Assembly: GCA_022316685.1 (NCBI GenBank)
Contig: JAKJHU010000184.1
Coordinates: 372,001 to 436,000 of the forward strand
Direction: 5' to 3'
From: Progne subis subis
Taxonomy: Eukaryota > Chordata > Aves > Passeriformes > Hirundinidae
DNA: 64,000 nucleotides
Program-made: the position numbers and the translations under genes
The notes under the pieces: model-generated
Seen by the model: only the letters and a program-made list of their open reading frames with translations
What the model was told of the DNA's origin: nothing
The model's database searches: none
Shown here: piece by piece, positions 47,749 through 59,783 of the stretch
How positions within the stretch are numbered: position 1 is the stretch's first letter
How the letters are laid out: each line of letters begins with the position of its first letter

Positions 47749-50655
47749 GCAGAGCAGAGGTCAGAACCTGTCCAACATCACACCTACAACAGCTGGGAGG
47801 GACAGCCCTTCCCCAGGCACCCCCTAAAGGAAGGGGATTTCATTACTGCTGCTCCAAAATGTGAGCAATCCTACAACAAAACCCAGGGCTATGTACCACT
47901 TCATTATGCCATGCACAGTTCAGCCTATCACAACATTTGGAGACACAAGAATAAACCATGAGCTTTACTTTCTTTGTCTGGCTTCGCTATAAAGCAAATC
48001 CTTTTGGGATAAGATCCAATTTGTTGTGAAAAGAAATATGAATCTGTGTAAAATATTTATTGGGGGAAAAAAAAATCTCAGCTATAATAGCTTCATTGGC
48101 TGCACAGCTGTTGCTGTAAGAATCCTGTCTGGTTCTGCTAATTATATCTATCCATCTGATCTCATGGAAATAATTTCCAGCAGGAATCATGTATTCCTGA
48201 CAAGACCATCTGACCTTCAGGCCTTGGGATCCTTCCAGGCCCAGTTGCCACCAGCAAGGGCAGCGAGTCCGTGCTGCCACACCAGTCTGGGGAGCTGCTC
48301 CCCCAGTGAGTGCTGTCCTGCACGTCCACAGCTGGACTTGAAGGAGATCAAAGTTGTAACTGCAGCAAAGAATAGAGTAACAATATAGACATTATTTTAA
48401 ACAACACTTCTTCTGTTGGGAGCTGAGGAATGAACTGCAGACATCAATTCTACAACAGACCTCAGTCCAACAACCAAAAAATAAAAAAAGCAGAGGGAGA
48501 GTTTCAAAATATACAAACAAGGAGAGGACACAAGGCTTAAGAAAACACTCAGAATGATCTGTGGCAAAACGCATCTACTGCTTTCCTGCTGCGGAACAAT
48601 ACACAAGAACAACAATTCAATTCCCTCATTTCTATTTGTATTCCCAATTACGTGATCCTGTTTTATGTTTTCCCCTCCCTGTTTGTGCTGGGACACTGAC
48701 ACTCAATATCCAGAGTTACACTTGGATGGGCAGTTGGGCTCACAAACGAGATTCCTTTTCAGCCTCCAGCTCTGTGAAGTGCTCACACAGATTGGTCTCA
48801 GGGCAGAGACCTCTTTCGGGCAGCCTCTGGGGCTTCATTGCCATTAACTGCTCCAAGCTGGGAATTACCTCAAATGCTTTCAGAGCCTACGGTGCTTGAA
48901 GGGAATTAGGGGAAAAATGAGGAAGAGAAACAGGGTAAGGCAGCAGGGCTGCAAGGCTTTCTGTGAGAGAAGCGATTTTAAGGGGAAGGAAAAATCTTTT
49001 AGTACCCAATGTTTGGCCAGGAACTGTCAGAACCTCACTGATCTCCCCCCACTCTGCAAAGCAAATTGGCCATTTTTGATTGTAAAATACCCAACATGTT
49101 TAGAGCTCATCCCAATCCTCTTCACTGCATCAGTAGCCAGAGATCAAATTCTGGAATGACACATTTCTGTCTTTGTTACTGTACTTGTAACCTCTGGGAA
49201 TCCGCACCCACATGCAGAAGGCTGGCAAAGAAATGCTTTGTTTTACAAATTCTATGTGATCCCTATAAATAACTGCAGCCCACACTGCTTTAGAGGAGAT
49301 TAGAAGGACAGACCAACTCATCTTCACAAAGAGAATGCTCCAAGTAATAAAATCTTTATAGCTTTGTAATGCTGGTATTAATTTTTAAATCACATTTCTT
49401 TCAATTGATCTTTTTCCTTTAAGAAAAAAACCTGATTTACTAGCGAATCAAAAGCCAGGTTTATATGCCTTGAATTATTTTATGACTTTCCCATACTCTC
49501 TTGTGACCTACAGACTAAAATATGAGAATATCAGATTATTGCATTCACAAAATAGGTTTATGTGTGGAAAATTTGTCTCATGAAATGTATTTTATTAGTC
49601 ACACCAATCTTAGCATTTGAAAGCTCCCTTACAAATTGCTAGACATTACTTCTGCCCACATTTATATCACGAAAATAAAGGCTGATTTATTTGATAACCA
49701 TGCAACTGAAGACCTGAAGAAAAATCCATGTATTAAGCTACTAAATAATTAATACCACATGCTCCTTCCTAGGGCTCCTGCTGGCAGAGGGAAGCATCAC
49801 TCAGCTGAGTGCTGAGAGACCTGCAAGGAGCAGCTGCAGCTGCGATGGGGAAGCAGCAGCCTGGTGCAGAGATGTCCATGAGCCCTTCCTGGCTCAGTCC
49901 CACGGGTGTCTCAGAGCAGCAGCGATAACGAGGGGTTTGTCTTGGTACACCTCCGGTCCCTGGCAGCTGAGGGGTGGCAAAGTCCTCTGCAGGTGGCACA
50001 GGGCATGGCCCCAGCTCCCTGATCCCTCACACCAGAGCAGCTCCTTGGATCCCTGCTGCCCTGCAGAGCTGGAGGTGAGGAGCAGCCCCAGGAGTCCATG
50101 GGACACCCCAAGGGTTTCACCAGGGAGCTCTGGCTGATCCCGGACACAGGGGTGGGAACAGCTGGAGACTGGATCAGGCGTTTGGCTGCTCCTCTGTTCT
50201 AACGCCTGGAAAACAAGGGACTGAGCCGCTCAGCTGCGACGTGTGTCCCAGCTCCTCCTTCAGCTCCACATCTCCTGGTTGAAAACAACTGACCAGAGTG
50301 AAGATTGTTCACAAACAACCACTGGCCTGTGTAATTTCAGCTCATGTGCTGGGCAAAGTCAGACACGGGCTGAGAACATCTTTATTTGATCTTACTTGAA
50401 AGAACATCCTCTGGAAGAACATTGGCTTGTGCCAACAAGGAACACAATGGCAAAACACAAACTGGCTGAAGGAAAAAGGGTGTGTTCATTAGTCTTAATT
50501 GTGAAAGACTTTCTAAAATGTCATGTTTGTCTAAGATTTATTTCTTGATTTGACCATTCCAGTTGACCATAAACACTGGAAAAATGAAGCAAGTTCCTTT
50601 CAATGTCCTCTGTAGAACTAAATGAAGGATTTCTTCAGAATCTTTTATTCTATGT
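47749..50655. other. Intergenic sequence, nothing assigned
   Basis: AT-rich in the first part, more GC-rich near 49.8-50.2 kb. No recognisable domain in any frame, and no named repeat seen. Confidence 0.45.
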
Positions 50656-50659
50656 TTTT

Positions 50660-50725
50660 GTAGAATCAGGGAATCTAAGATCACTAAGTCCAACCATCAG
50701 CCCAGCACCTCCATGTATTAAAAAA
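50660..50725 (-). mobile_element. CR1 LINE 3'-end scrap
   Basis: The + strand reads 'tagaatcaggg', then 'aatctaagatcactaagtcc', then 'aaccatcagcccagcacc', the reverse complement of the CR1 3' end. Only about 65 bp is recognisable. Confidence 0.65.
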
Positions 50726-51048
50726 CTACAGCTCAGTAGGTGGGTACTAGGCAGTGGGTACAAGGCAGCCCTAAAGTCACCTTCCCCAGCAGAGACAGCT
50801 GCAGATATCCTGCTCTTATCCGCTCATATGAGGACTCCCTGCTCCTAAAAACTGGGACAAGCAAGGTTGGGACAAAATTCAAGAGCAGAAGAAAACCTCT
50901 GATAAAGCCAAGGCACACCCAGGTGTCCCAGCAGTTCCTGTGAGTGCCGGGGAGCTCCACACACTCCAGACTCACCCTAGGAATGCCAGCTGGATCCCTG
51001 GGATCGCGGTGCCAGCCTGGCACTGTGCTCCTGGAGGGGCTGCCTCAC

Positions 51049-51197
51049 CTCCACTCATCCTGGAATCTCTGATTCCATACCCCCATGGAGATGTTCCCTC
51101 CTTTAGCAGTCCATCTACTCGAATGAGAACACGATAGGGATCCTCGTCCTTGCTTTTCCTATAGCTTCTATATTCCTTTTTAAATGAACCCTCTGTG
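51049..51197 (-). other. Exon-like open segment, unassigned
   Basis: The minus-strand frame is open from ATG 51247 for 91 codons. Within it lie a strong acceptor (TGCATTTTCCCCCAG) and a donor (GGAG then GTGAGG), which bracket 149 bp of lysine/arginine/tyrosine-rich coding potential (for example FKKEYRSYRKSKDEDPYRV). I do not recognise a family. It could be an internal exon of an unannotated gene or chance. Confidence 0.25.
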
Positions 51198-51894
51198 CTG
51201 GGGGAAAATGCACTTTTAAATTTACCACGGTAAATCAGTTCATTCAAACTTGAAAAGCCGTGGAGATATTACCGAGTTTTACCTGACCAGAAATAAAGAC
51301 CTCAAAAGCAATAAAAACGGGCAATTTCACGCCAAATTAAAAGACTATCTTATTTGTAAGAAGAGAGCAATTTTAGGAGTCCTTAGAGAAAAGGTGTGTG
51401 CAGAACAGCAGCTCCAAACTGGTGCAGCAGTTCCCTCTTGTGACAGCCAGAGCAAATTCCTGTGTGCAGGGAACCGGGAGGTTCGGTCAGCAGAGCCACA
51501 CAAGGACCCGTGGGCTGGGGATTCGAAACAAACGAAACCTGCCGGCCTTGAAACATTCCTCGGGAACGCGTTCGTGTCTGGGGGCTTTGGAAAAGGAGTC
51601 TCCCCACCCTGGGGTGCCTTTGCCCCTGTTCACATTAATGCCATGACACTTAGAGGAAATGAAGCACCTGAAGCCCCTCCTCAGCCTGAGGCCTGACCCT
51701 GGCCAAGGATGCTCCAAGGTGAGGCACGGGCAGCCTGGCTGCTCCTCAGATCATCTGAGCGTCCAAGAGCAGCATTTACAGGCACAAACAGGGACTGCTG
51801 CTTGTTTGACATGAATTCTCCCTGCTCTTCTCATGTCTCTAGGTTCTTCGCTGTATTTTGCCCCAAACTAAGCTCCCAGAATTGACTGGTTTTA

Positions 51895-52035
51895 GCTTTT
51901 GGAGGGCAGTTTTTGGTGTGGGTTGGGTTGGGAGGGCCCTTAAAGCCTATCTTGTCCCACCCCCTGCCGTGGCAGAGACACCTTCCACACACCAGGATGC
52001 TCTGAGCCCCATCAAACCTTTTAACATCTGCAGGG
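51895..52035 (-). mobile_element. CR1 LINE 3' fragment
   Basis: The + strand shows 'gggttgggttgggagggccc', 'ttaaagcctatcttgtccca', 'ccccctgccgtggcagagac' and 'accttccacacaccaggatg', the reverse complement of the CR1 terminal region. Minus-strand element, 5' truncated. Confidence 0.85.
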
Positions 52036-52039
52036 AATG

Positions 52040-55000
52040 TCCCTGAGCCCCAGGTGTGTCCCTGAGCCCCAGCTCTGTCCCTGCTCACACACACGCCCTC
52101 TGTCTCCTGGCTCACTCTGGGTAACCCCAGAGCCCGACTCAGGCTGTGCCCCCCACATCACCCTGGCACCCAGGACCCCTGGGCTTTGTCACTGCCCAGC
52201 TCAGTGGGATCTGCTGGGGTGCAGCAGCTCGCACAGCTCGTCCAGCACCTGAGCCCTGGGAGCTCTGCTGCTCCAGGCAGGGCTGGCTGCCAGCAGATGG
52301 CAATCCCTGCCCGCAGCGCCCCTGTCTCAGTGCTTGGGGAAAAGTCTGGATGATTAAAAAAACGAAAAATAATGAAGTGTTTCTAGAACTAAATACACTA
52401 CATAATGTTTACCTAGGAGAAGTATTATTTTGTCTTGGATTTCTGGATGCAAACCCCTCTTCCTGGGACACAGAACCTAGAGACAGAAAACAGCGAGGCA
52501 GCTCTCCCTTCCCCCTCAGCCACCTCAGTGATGCTTCACAGCCACCAGGAAGTTGTTCCAAATAACCACACGTGAGAGAAGATCGGCGCTGGAAAGGGAG
52601 CTCCTCCTGCAACAGCCCTGCCCTGCAAAACATTTCCATGATCCACATTTCTGTGAGCCCACCTCTCCACCTCCTTCCCCAGTTTTTAGGGAGCAAAGAC
52701 CAATGCCTGAACTCGGCATCTTTCCTCAAAAATCAGCGTGTTCTGCAATGCTCCTCAAATGACAAAAGAGGTCACCAGTGAAACTTGCCCAAATTTGGGT
52801 TATATTTTGAAGAATAATGGGTTTATAAAATCCTCCTTCAAAAGATAAAAGGCCAGTGGTCCCTTTCCCAGGCCCTTCCCTGAGCACAGAAATTTATCAC
52901 TTTAATTACTCCACTTTTAAGTTAACTGCTAAAAAAATTCAGAAAATTTTAGTTCAGTAAAAGGCTTTCCTCCGAGTCAGTTTATTCTGGGTTCATTGAA
53001 ATGAATCTGAAATAAGCTATCTTTAAACCTCATCAAGAGCATGTTATCTTTTGTTAGGCCTTAAGAGCTTTATGATCGTGCTGCCAGTAAAAGGACAGGC
53101 AGAAAAGCCTGAAGGCTGGGAGAGAAAAGACAGTTTTGAAGATTTTAATGGGGGTATGATCTCTAAAAATAGTGTTTTGATAAGTTATCTTGAAGTTTGG
53201 ATTTAAAGCAAAAATGGAGGAAAAGTACCCTCCTGGGGTGTGATAACCTCTGCTGGATCATCTTATCAGCTGATAGCAAGATCTTCATGTTCTCTAAACG
53301 CATGTCAGAATTTTTCATGGATTTTTACCTGAGCACCAGCCTTTGCTACTTCAGCAGGTGCTGTGAACTGCCATCGAGCTTTCTAGGCTACAAAAATCCT
53401 TTAAAATACTGAGGTCAAAATATTCCATGTGTTACGTGAACAGCTACCATCATCACCAACCAGCAGCAATAGTTTAGAATATACAAAAACCCCAAAAGAA
53501 CCACAAAAATCACTTACTTCTCCCCAGATAAACTGATGCTGCAGGTAACTGATACAGGTATATTCAGTGAATATTACTCTCATTATTATCTGATCCATTC
53601 CTTCGTGCAAACCGAGGATTCTAAAGCCCCAAGGCTTATTTCTGTATGAGCAGACACAGGGGAAGGAAAGCAAAGCAACAGTTTAATTTCCAAATAGTTT
53701 GGGATTTTTCAGACATTCCCTAAGTGACTTTTTTCCCTTGGGAGTTATTTCTGAACAAGCGACATAAAGTTTAAACGCTGTCAAATGCCAAAGGATGTTT
53801 TCTTCTAAACGAATGCTAATTAAATTAGTAGCAAAGGTAATTACATTGACCTTAAATTCTGGATGCATTAAGCGACATTCAAATGGAGACAGTTAATATT
53901 CAGTGTCAGGTCTTTCTGTACTGCTACATTAACATACAATTCTTAATGGCGTGGAGTCATTAACGAAGGCTCTCTAATGCACTGAGCACGTCTCTGCTGT
54001 CTGTCTGTCTGTCTGTCTGTGCAGCTCCTGGAGTGAGTGACTGTGACACTCCCGGTGCCAGGTGCCCTCGTCCCACAGGTGACACGGGACAGGTTTGCAG
54101 GTCACTGCAGGATTTGGTGCCATGGCTCTGTTCTTCTCAGGTAAGCTCAGGTGAGTTAAAAGTGATCCCAGGGAAGTTCATTTTAAACGGTTTCACAGTT
54201 TCCTTCACGCAGCCTAGAGGCACCTGTAGGTCATCGCTCCTGTGACTCCCTGCAGGGTTAGGAACTGTCACAAACGTCACCCTTGTCCTTCCAACAACCC
54301 CACAGCAGCAGGGCTTGGGAAAGGACACCGGGAAAGAAGCCCAGGAGCTGGAGGGACAGGCCAAGGGGGAATGGCTTCCCAGTGCCAGAGGCAGGGTTAG
54401 ATGGGACTCTGGGAGGGAACTGTTCCCTGTTCTCCCTGCGGGAAGGACGAGGGCAGCCCAAACCGCGACATTCGACATTTGGATTTAGTTAAACTGTGCC
54501 ACAACCTCCAACGTGCTCACGGCAACGACAGCATTAAAAACCTACTGAAAAGGGAGTCAAACAGTCTTTAAAGGCCACTCTTTGGCCTTTGTCCTGCGCC
54601 TGACAACTGTCCCCTGCCAGCCAGAGAGGGGGTTTGTGACACCGCCTGCTCCCGAAGCAGCCCCGTGCCCTCATGTGGAAACAATTCCCAGACTCTGGCA
54701 GGGAATCTGCTGCATTTTGGGCAGCAGCAGCAGCAGCTGAGCAGCGCTGGTCCTTCCCTCATTGTCACAGCGTGTCGAGTTCCAGGTTTGTTGATGAACA
54801 GTCTGTTCTGAGCTGATTTATGTTGAATGCTGCAAGATCCCTGGACTGCACTTCCCAGGGCAGTGCTCATCCCTGTCCCCCAGTCACTCCAGAAGCATGG
54901 GGTTAGGCATATATAATATAAAATATATTATAGATTACAGACTGGTATGACAGGAGTCACTAAGATCACAGCTTTTGTCTCTTTGTGCTCTGCCCTGGGC

Positions 55001-56035
55001 TCTGGCACTGGAATGATGACATAAAAAAACTGCACAACTGAGATAGTTCAAAGCATTATCCTCTAGCCTCCCCGAAGTAGTCAGTATGCTTTAAAATGTC
55101 AATAAATTCATTTTCTCCTGCTAAAATTAAAAGTTTTGGGTGGTTCCCTCCAGGTTGGTCAGTAATACTGACAGAAGGAGCTGGTTTTGGAGCTCTTCAC
55201 TGACTTAACAAACCTTACTGGAGAGCCTGGGCCTTAAACCACAACTGTTTCTATTGCCTCTGACAAATTACTGCTTTCTTTGCTTTTCTGGCTGTGAGGA
55301 AGAGCTCTCCCTGCCCATCCAGGTATATCCACCAAGCTCCCCCCAGCATCATCCCACCACAGCAATTTCCACCCCCAGCTCAACTCAATCCCATCCCTAC
55401 AGTGACAGCTCCCAGACACGGGGAACCAATGATCCCAGTACTTAAACTGCCTTTAAACGCTGCACCTGGAAATGCATTTGGAAATTTAGCATGAGATAAT
55501 ATTAATGAATTCCCAGTATTGCACTTATCCCTTATTTAAAAAGCTTAAGATATATCCCTTTCTCCTTGTATAAACCAATTCAAGTTATGTAATGTATGTG
55601 GATTTACTTTCCCCAGTTCCAGCTGGCAATATATTGCTAAGCCAAGGGTGTACAATTGCAATTTGGCAGAAAACAGGTCAGGGGTTTATTACACATCAGA
55701 ACTCTCAAACTGTTCCGAACGTTTCAAATTCAAAAGGGAAACAGAAAATACCCTTGTGTCAGAATCATCCTATGCCATTACCTTGCTCATTAATTTATAC
55801 TGGGGACACTCTGTGTTGGCCCTTTTGCTGCTTTTGCACGTGTCTGTGCAGGTTGTTGTGACAGATCCCGGACAAAGCGAGGCTGGGAGCGCAGGGTACA
55901 GGAGGGGAGCCCTGCACCCCGCCAGGGAACAGCTCCAGCTCACAGCCCACGGGGAAAAGGCAGCTTCAGCTGAAGCAGCTGCGAGGGAAAGAGTGCAGAG
56001 GAAAAGAACTCACAGGGGTGGCTGAAGGTTTTGTG
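52040..56035. other. Intergenic sequence, nothing assigned
   Basis: Contains a TGTC tetramer run at 53998-54020 and an AT-rich patch near 54,905-54,940. The stretch 53,800-53,990 is rich in TAATTA-type motifs and could be a conserved non-coding element, but this cannot be judged from one sequence. Confidence 0.4.
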
Positions 56036-56037
56036 AT

Positions 56038-56622
56038 CCTGGAGGGACACTGGGCTGTGACCTAGGACAGCAGGGACACTGGGCTGTGACCTAGGACACT
56101 GCAGGGACACTGGGCTGTGACCCAGGACATTGGGCTGTGACCCAGGACACAGCAGAGACACTGGGCTGTGACCAAGGACACGGCAGGGACACTGGGCTGT
56201 GACCCAGGACACTGGACTGTGACCCAGAACACAGCAGTGACACTGGGCTGTGACCCAGGACACAGCAGGGACACTGGGCTGTGACCTAGGACAGCAGTGA
56301 CACTGGGCTGTGACCCAGGACACAGCAGGGACACTGGGCTGTGACCTAGGACAGCAGGGACACTGGGCTGTGACCCAGGACACTGGGCTGTGACCCAGGA
56401 CAGCAGGGACACTGGGCTGTGACCTAGGACACTGCAGAGACACTGGGCTGTGACCTAGGACATGGCAGGGACACTGGACTGTGACCCAGGACACTGGGCT
56501 GTGACTCAGAACACAGCAGTGACACTGGGCTGTGACCCAGGACACAGCAGGGACACTGGGCTGTGACCTAGGACAGCAGGGACACTGGGCTGTGACCCAG
56601 GACACTGCAGGGACACTGGGCT
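56038..56622. repeat. Minisatellite, about 28-32 bp units, about 20 copies
   Basis: Units read GACACTGGGCTGTGACC followed by CAGGACACAGCAGG or TAGGACAGCAGG, with shorter forms lacking the second part. Open minus-strand frames over it (55940-56806) are artefacts. Confidence 0.93.
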
Positions 56623-57019
56623 GTCCTTGCCTGGCACACAGGGTCAGTGCTGCTGCTTTGGGCACATCCACTCTGCCTCGTGCCACCCCACTGCTCTGCC
56701 ACTTCCTGGCCTCCCTTAATCCTCTCAACATCATATTTTTAGCATAATTACAGCTGTTCACTAATTTGCTGCTAACAGATGATTCCAGGTTCATTGAAGG
56801 AGACACCAGAACTACAAAGAGCCTCTTTGACTCTCCACTGCCAATTTTACCAAATATTAAGGAGTCTCTAATAAGTCATGTTAGTACTGAAACTAATCTG
56901 CATATTGGCTCTTTTGGGAAAAATACCTTTGTTACAATGTAGATCTTGAACTAATTACAGATCTAAATTATGGGACTGTCTTCCACCAAACACCACATCC
57001 CAAAATAAGCATGTCCCAT

Positions 57020-57646
57020 TGTAAGCTCCTGCTGTTCTGGAAAAAAATATAAAGAGAGTCAGAGACTTGCTGGTTTTGTATGTTTCTTTATTATCAAGCT
57101 TGGCCTTGGGGGAGAGCTTGCTTGCTCCCTTGGCAGCGTGGAGGAGGAGGTACACACAGCTTCGCTTCACAGCAAAGCTGGGGACTCCCACCCCCCCTCA
57201 CGGGCTTTTTCCCTTGCCGGGGAGTCCGTTTCGCATCGCTGATCAGGGGTCGTCCAGCGATGGGGGACTCCTTCTCAGGTCACAGCGACTAAATGAAGCT
57301 GCTTCGGCGGACCCCCGTACTTCTTGCACTAGTCTAAAATGTGACTACAGTCCTGGATTTTACTTTGGTTCCCTGCTTTTCAGAGTCTCTTGTTCTTGGG
57401 TTGTTCCCAGAATTCTAGCGTTCTTTTTATTTGCATATTCAGACACTATCTGGCGAATGGGAGCAGAGATACAGGTAATAAGGTGAATTCTTAATTAACA
57501 AACAAGCAAATAAGGTAATAAATCAGTATTAAAACAGGAATAAGGCTAATTCTTTATATAGAAGCTAGCATTAACAATCTTAATGGAATTACTTAACAAT
57601 TAAGTAACTAAAACATAGATTTCTTGAATAGAATTTATTTATAACA
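57020..57646 (-). mobile_element. 3' LTR of an endogenous retrovirus
   Basis: On the minus strand the LTR begins TGTTATAAAT directly after a purine-rich tract and is estimated to end at ...GCTTACA near 57020 (short TG...CA inverted ends). Inside are an octamer ATGCAAAT (57429-57436) abutting an A-rich TATA-like stretch, and AATAAA at 57087-57092. Length is about 627 bp. The outer end is an estimate because the 5' LTR is outside the window. Confidence 0.7.
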
Positions 57647-57666
57647 ACTCCCCCCTCTATTTCTTT
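57647..57666 (-). other. Polypurine tract of the endogenous retrovirus
   Basis: The minus strand reads AAAGAAATAGAGGGGGGAG immediately before the LTR TG, the expected plus-strand primer site for retroviral DNA synthesis. Confidence 0.75.
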
Positions 57667-57715
57667 GATCGAGCTTTAGCTCGCATCAATTTGTCAAAGC
57701 ATAACCCAGTATCTC

Positions 57716-57976
57716 CTATAGGACATTCCCCAAACAGGCGCTGTGCATAACTAGCTGTGTTTTTGTGGTCCAATAAACTTTTCCATCCTCTTGGCAAGTA
57801 TTCAACTGGGAGTGGTCAAAGCAGTTTGGGTTCACGTTAGTATGGACCCTGAATAAGGATCTGAGATCCTCTCCATCGTACACTGGATGGTAGCAGTTAG
57901 CACAGGCTTTTGTTTCATAGGTGTGCTTTATGAACATCACCAGTACGATCCCTCCCAAGAGTCCGGTATGGGCCAT
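57716..57976 (-). pseudogene. env-like remnant of the endogenous retrovirus
   Basis: An 86-codon frame starts with a hydrophobic leader (GGIVLVMFI) and then a cysteine-containing stretch (CANCYHPVYDGEDL). It stops about 70 bp before the polypurine tract. Its place between pol and the 3' LTR fits the start of an envelope gene that has lost almost all of its surface and transmembrane parts. No fusion peptide or immunosuppressive-like segment is seen. Assignment rests mostly on position. Confidence 0.45.
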
Positions 57977-58084
57977 CCTTCCTGGATCTCTTGCTCCACC
58001 CGGCCTTGCCTCTTGGAGTGGAGAGGTCTCCTACAGAACCCACTTACATGCTTCCACTTCCCTTCCCTATTAATTTAGTTGCCC

Positions 58085-58545
58085 TTAGAGAATGTTCTGT
58101 AGGAGATTTACTCTCTTTTCTTAAAAAAAACCTTTACACTCTTAATTTTTCTATTACTTAAATTTGTTCAAACTGCTACTTATAGAACTTAACAACTTTT
58201 AAAATTAACAAAGAAAAAAAAAATCTTAAACTTATTTAAATCACTATTTATAAAACCTAAACAATATTTAAACTTAATAACAAACCCTTATACTTCTTTC
58301 TATTACTTAAACTTATTTAAATTGCTATTCATAAAACTTACAATTTAAAAATTATTATTAAAAAAACCCTTTAAACTTACTTAAAATTCTTACTTATAAA
58401 AAAAACTTAAACTATATGTAAAATTAATACAAAAAAGAACTTATACCCCTTTTTAATATATCTATTACTTAAACATATCTAAAATGGCTATTTACAAAAA
58501 CTGACTTAGGTTTACAGAAATTAACCCTTATTGTGCCCCCCCCCC
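58085..58545. repeat. AT-rich degenerate tandem repeat inside the provirus
   Basis: About 460 bp of over 75% A+T. Recurring motifs are TATTACTTAAA, CTTATTTAAATTGCTATT and TATAAAACTTAA, repeated at irregular spacing of roughly 60-130 bp. It lies between the end of pol and the env-like start, where gammaretroviruses normally have overlapping genes. Confidence 0.75.
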
Positions 58546-58612
58546 TTTTTTGAGTTCGTTGAATATGGGAGAGGCAACTGAAACAAAAGGTTTTCACAGT
58601 CTCTGTTATCTC

Positions 58613-59782
58613 TTATTTCTTTTTAAAGGTTAATTTCAAGTCTTTCGGGTGTGGTGTTACTGTCCACTCGGTTTCATCCGGTGAGGGTGCTGAACTCGGG
58701 TTCTCTCCAGGAGGGGGGACTGGCCCTTTAACTCTGGTGATGTGGGTCCATCCTTTTTCCTTAGTGCGCACTGCCGTGTGAGTTGTTAACAGTACTTGGT
58801 AGGGACCTTCAAACTTCGGGGTCAGCGGGGTATTAGTCCACGTTTTGATCAATACCCAGTCTCCAGGATTGATATTATGCACATTTGCATCCAAAGGGGA
58901 AGTTTGAGGAAGATAGCCTTTCTTTCTGAGATTTTCTAGGGTTTGTCCAATGGTTTTTAGATATTTTCTAGTGACTTCCTCTCCTTCCAGATAGTCTTTA
59001 GAACTATAAGGAGATAACAAAAAGGGAAGCCCAAATAACATTTCATATGGTGACACTCCTAGATCTGCTCGTGGCTGTGTTCTGATTCGTAGTAATGCTA
59101 GGGGTAAGCATTTAAGCCAATTTAGTTGAGTTTCTGCTATTAGTTTAGTCAGTACATTTTTAATGGTTTTGTTCATCCTTTCTACTCTGCCTGAGCTTTG
59201 GGGATGCCATGGGGTGTGTAACCTCCATTTTATCCCTAAGGCTTGTGTTACCTGTTGTAGAATTTGTGCTGTGAAATGTGGCCCTCTGTCTGAATCAATA
59301 TTATTTATCAGCCCATACCGAGGGAGGATATCTTCTAATATGATTTTTGTTACTACTTCTGCTGTTTCTCTTTTTGTAGGAAATGCCTCTACCCAATGGG
59401 TAAGGTGATCTATGATCACTAACAAGTGTTTGTACCCTTGAACAGGGGGCATCTCAGTAAAATCAATTTGCACGTTCTGGAAGGGCCTTAAGGATAACTC
59501 CCTCCCTCCAGGCTCAGTTTTTCTCATAACTTTTTGATTTATTTTCTGACATATAATACACCCCTGAGTAACTGCTTTTGCTAATTCGTGTACTCCAATA
59601 CATAGGTTTTCCCTTAGAAAATGGTCACATAATCCCTGGGTTCCCCAGTGGGTTAAATTATGTATTTCTGTAAGTACTTTTCTGGCTAGGGCTTTATTTA
59701 AAAATTTCCGTCCGTCAGCTGTTAACCACACTCCGTGTTCCCCCTGGTGTAATCCTAATTCTTTTATTGCTTTCTGCTCTTT
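58613..59782 (-). pseudogene. Retroviral integrase segment of pol
   Basis: Integrase inserts viral DNA into the host genome. Numbered from the codon at 59731, the HHCC zinc domain is H24, H28, C58, C61. The catalytic core has D90 (QIDFTEMP), D148 (SDRGPHF) and E184 (GRVERMN), a perfect D-x35-E spacing. A SPYEMLFGLPF block and a basic C-terminal tail follow. The frame is open to about 59782 but differs from that of the upstream RT-RNase H segment, so pol is broken near 59,783-59,830. Recognised as gammaretrovirus-like from motifs. Confidence 0.9.
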
Positions 59783-59783
59783 T

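Noticed and set aside
55940..56806. 288-codon minus-strand frame with SQPSVPAV repeats
   Set aside because: Artefact of the 28-32 bp minisatellite.
47749..57000. Expected 3' end of PLCH1 next to STRIT1
   Set aside because: No frame resembling a phospholipase C C2 or X/Y domain is seen. PLCH1 probably lies beyond the retrovirus, outside the window.
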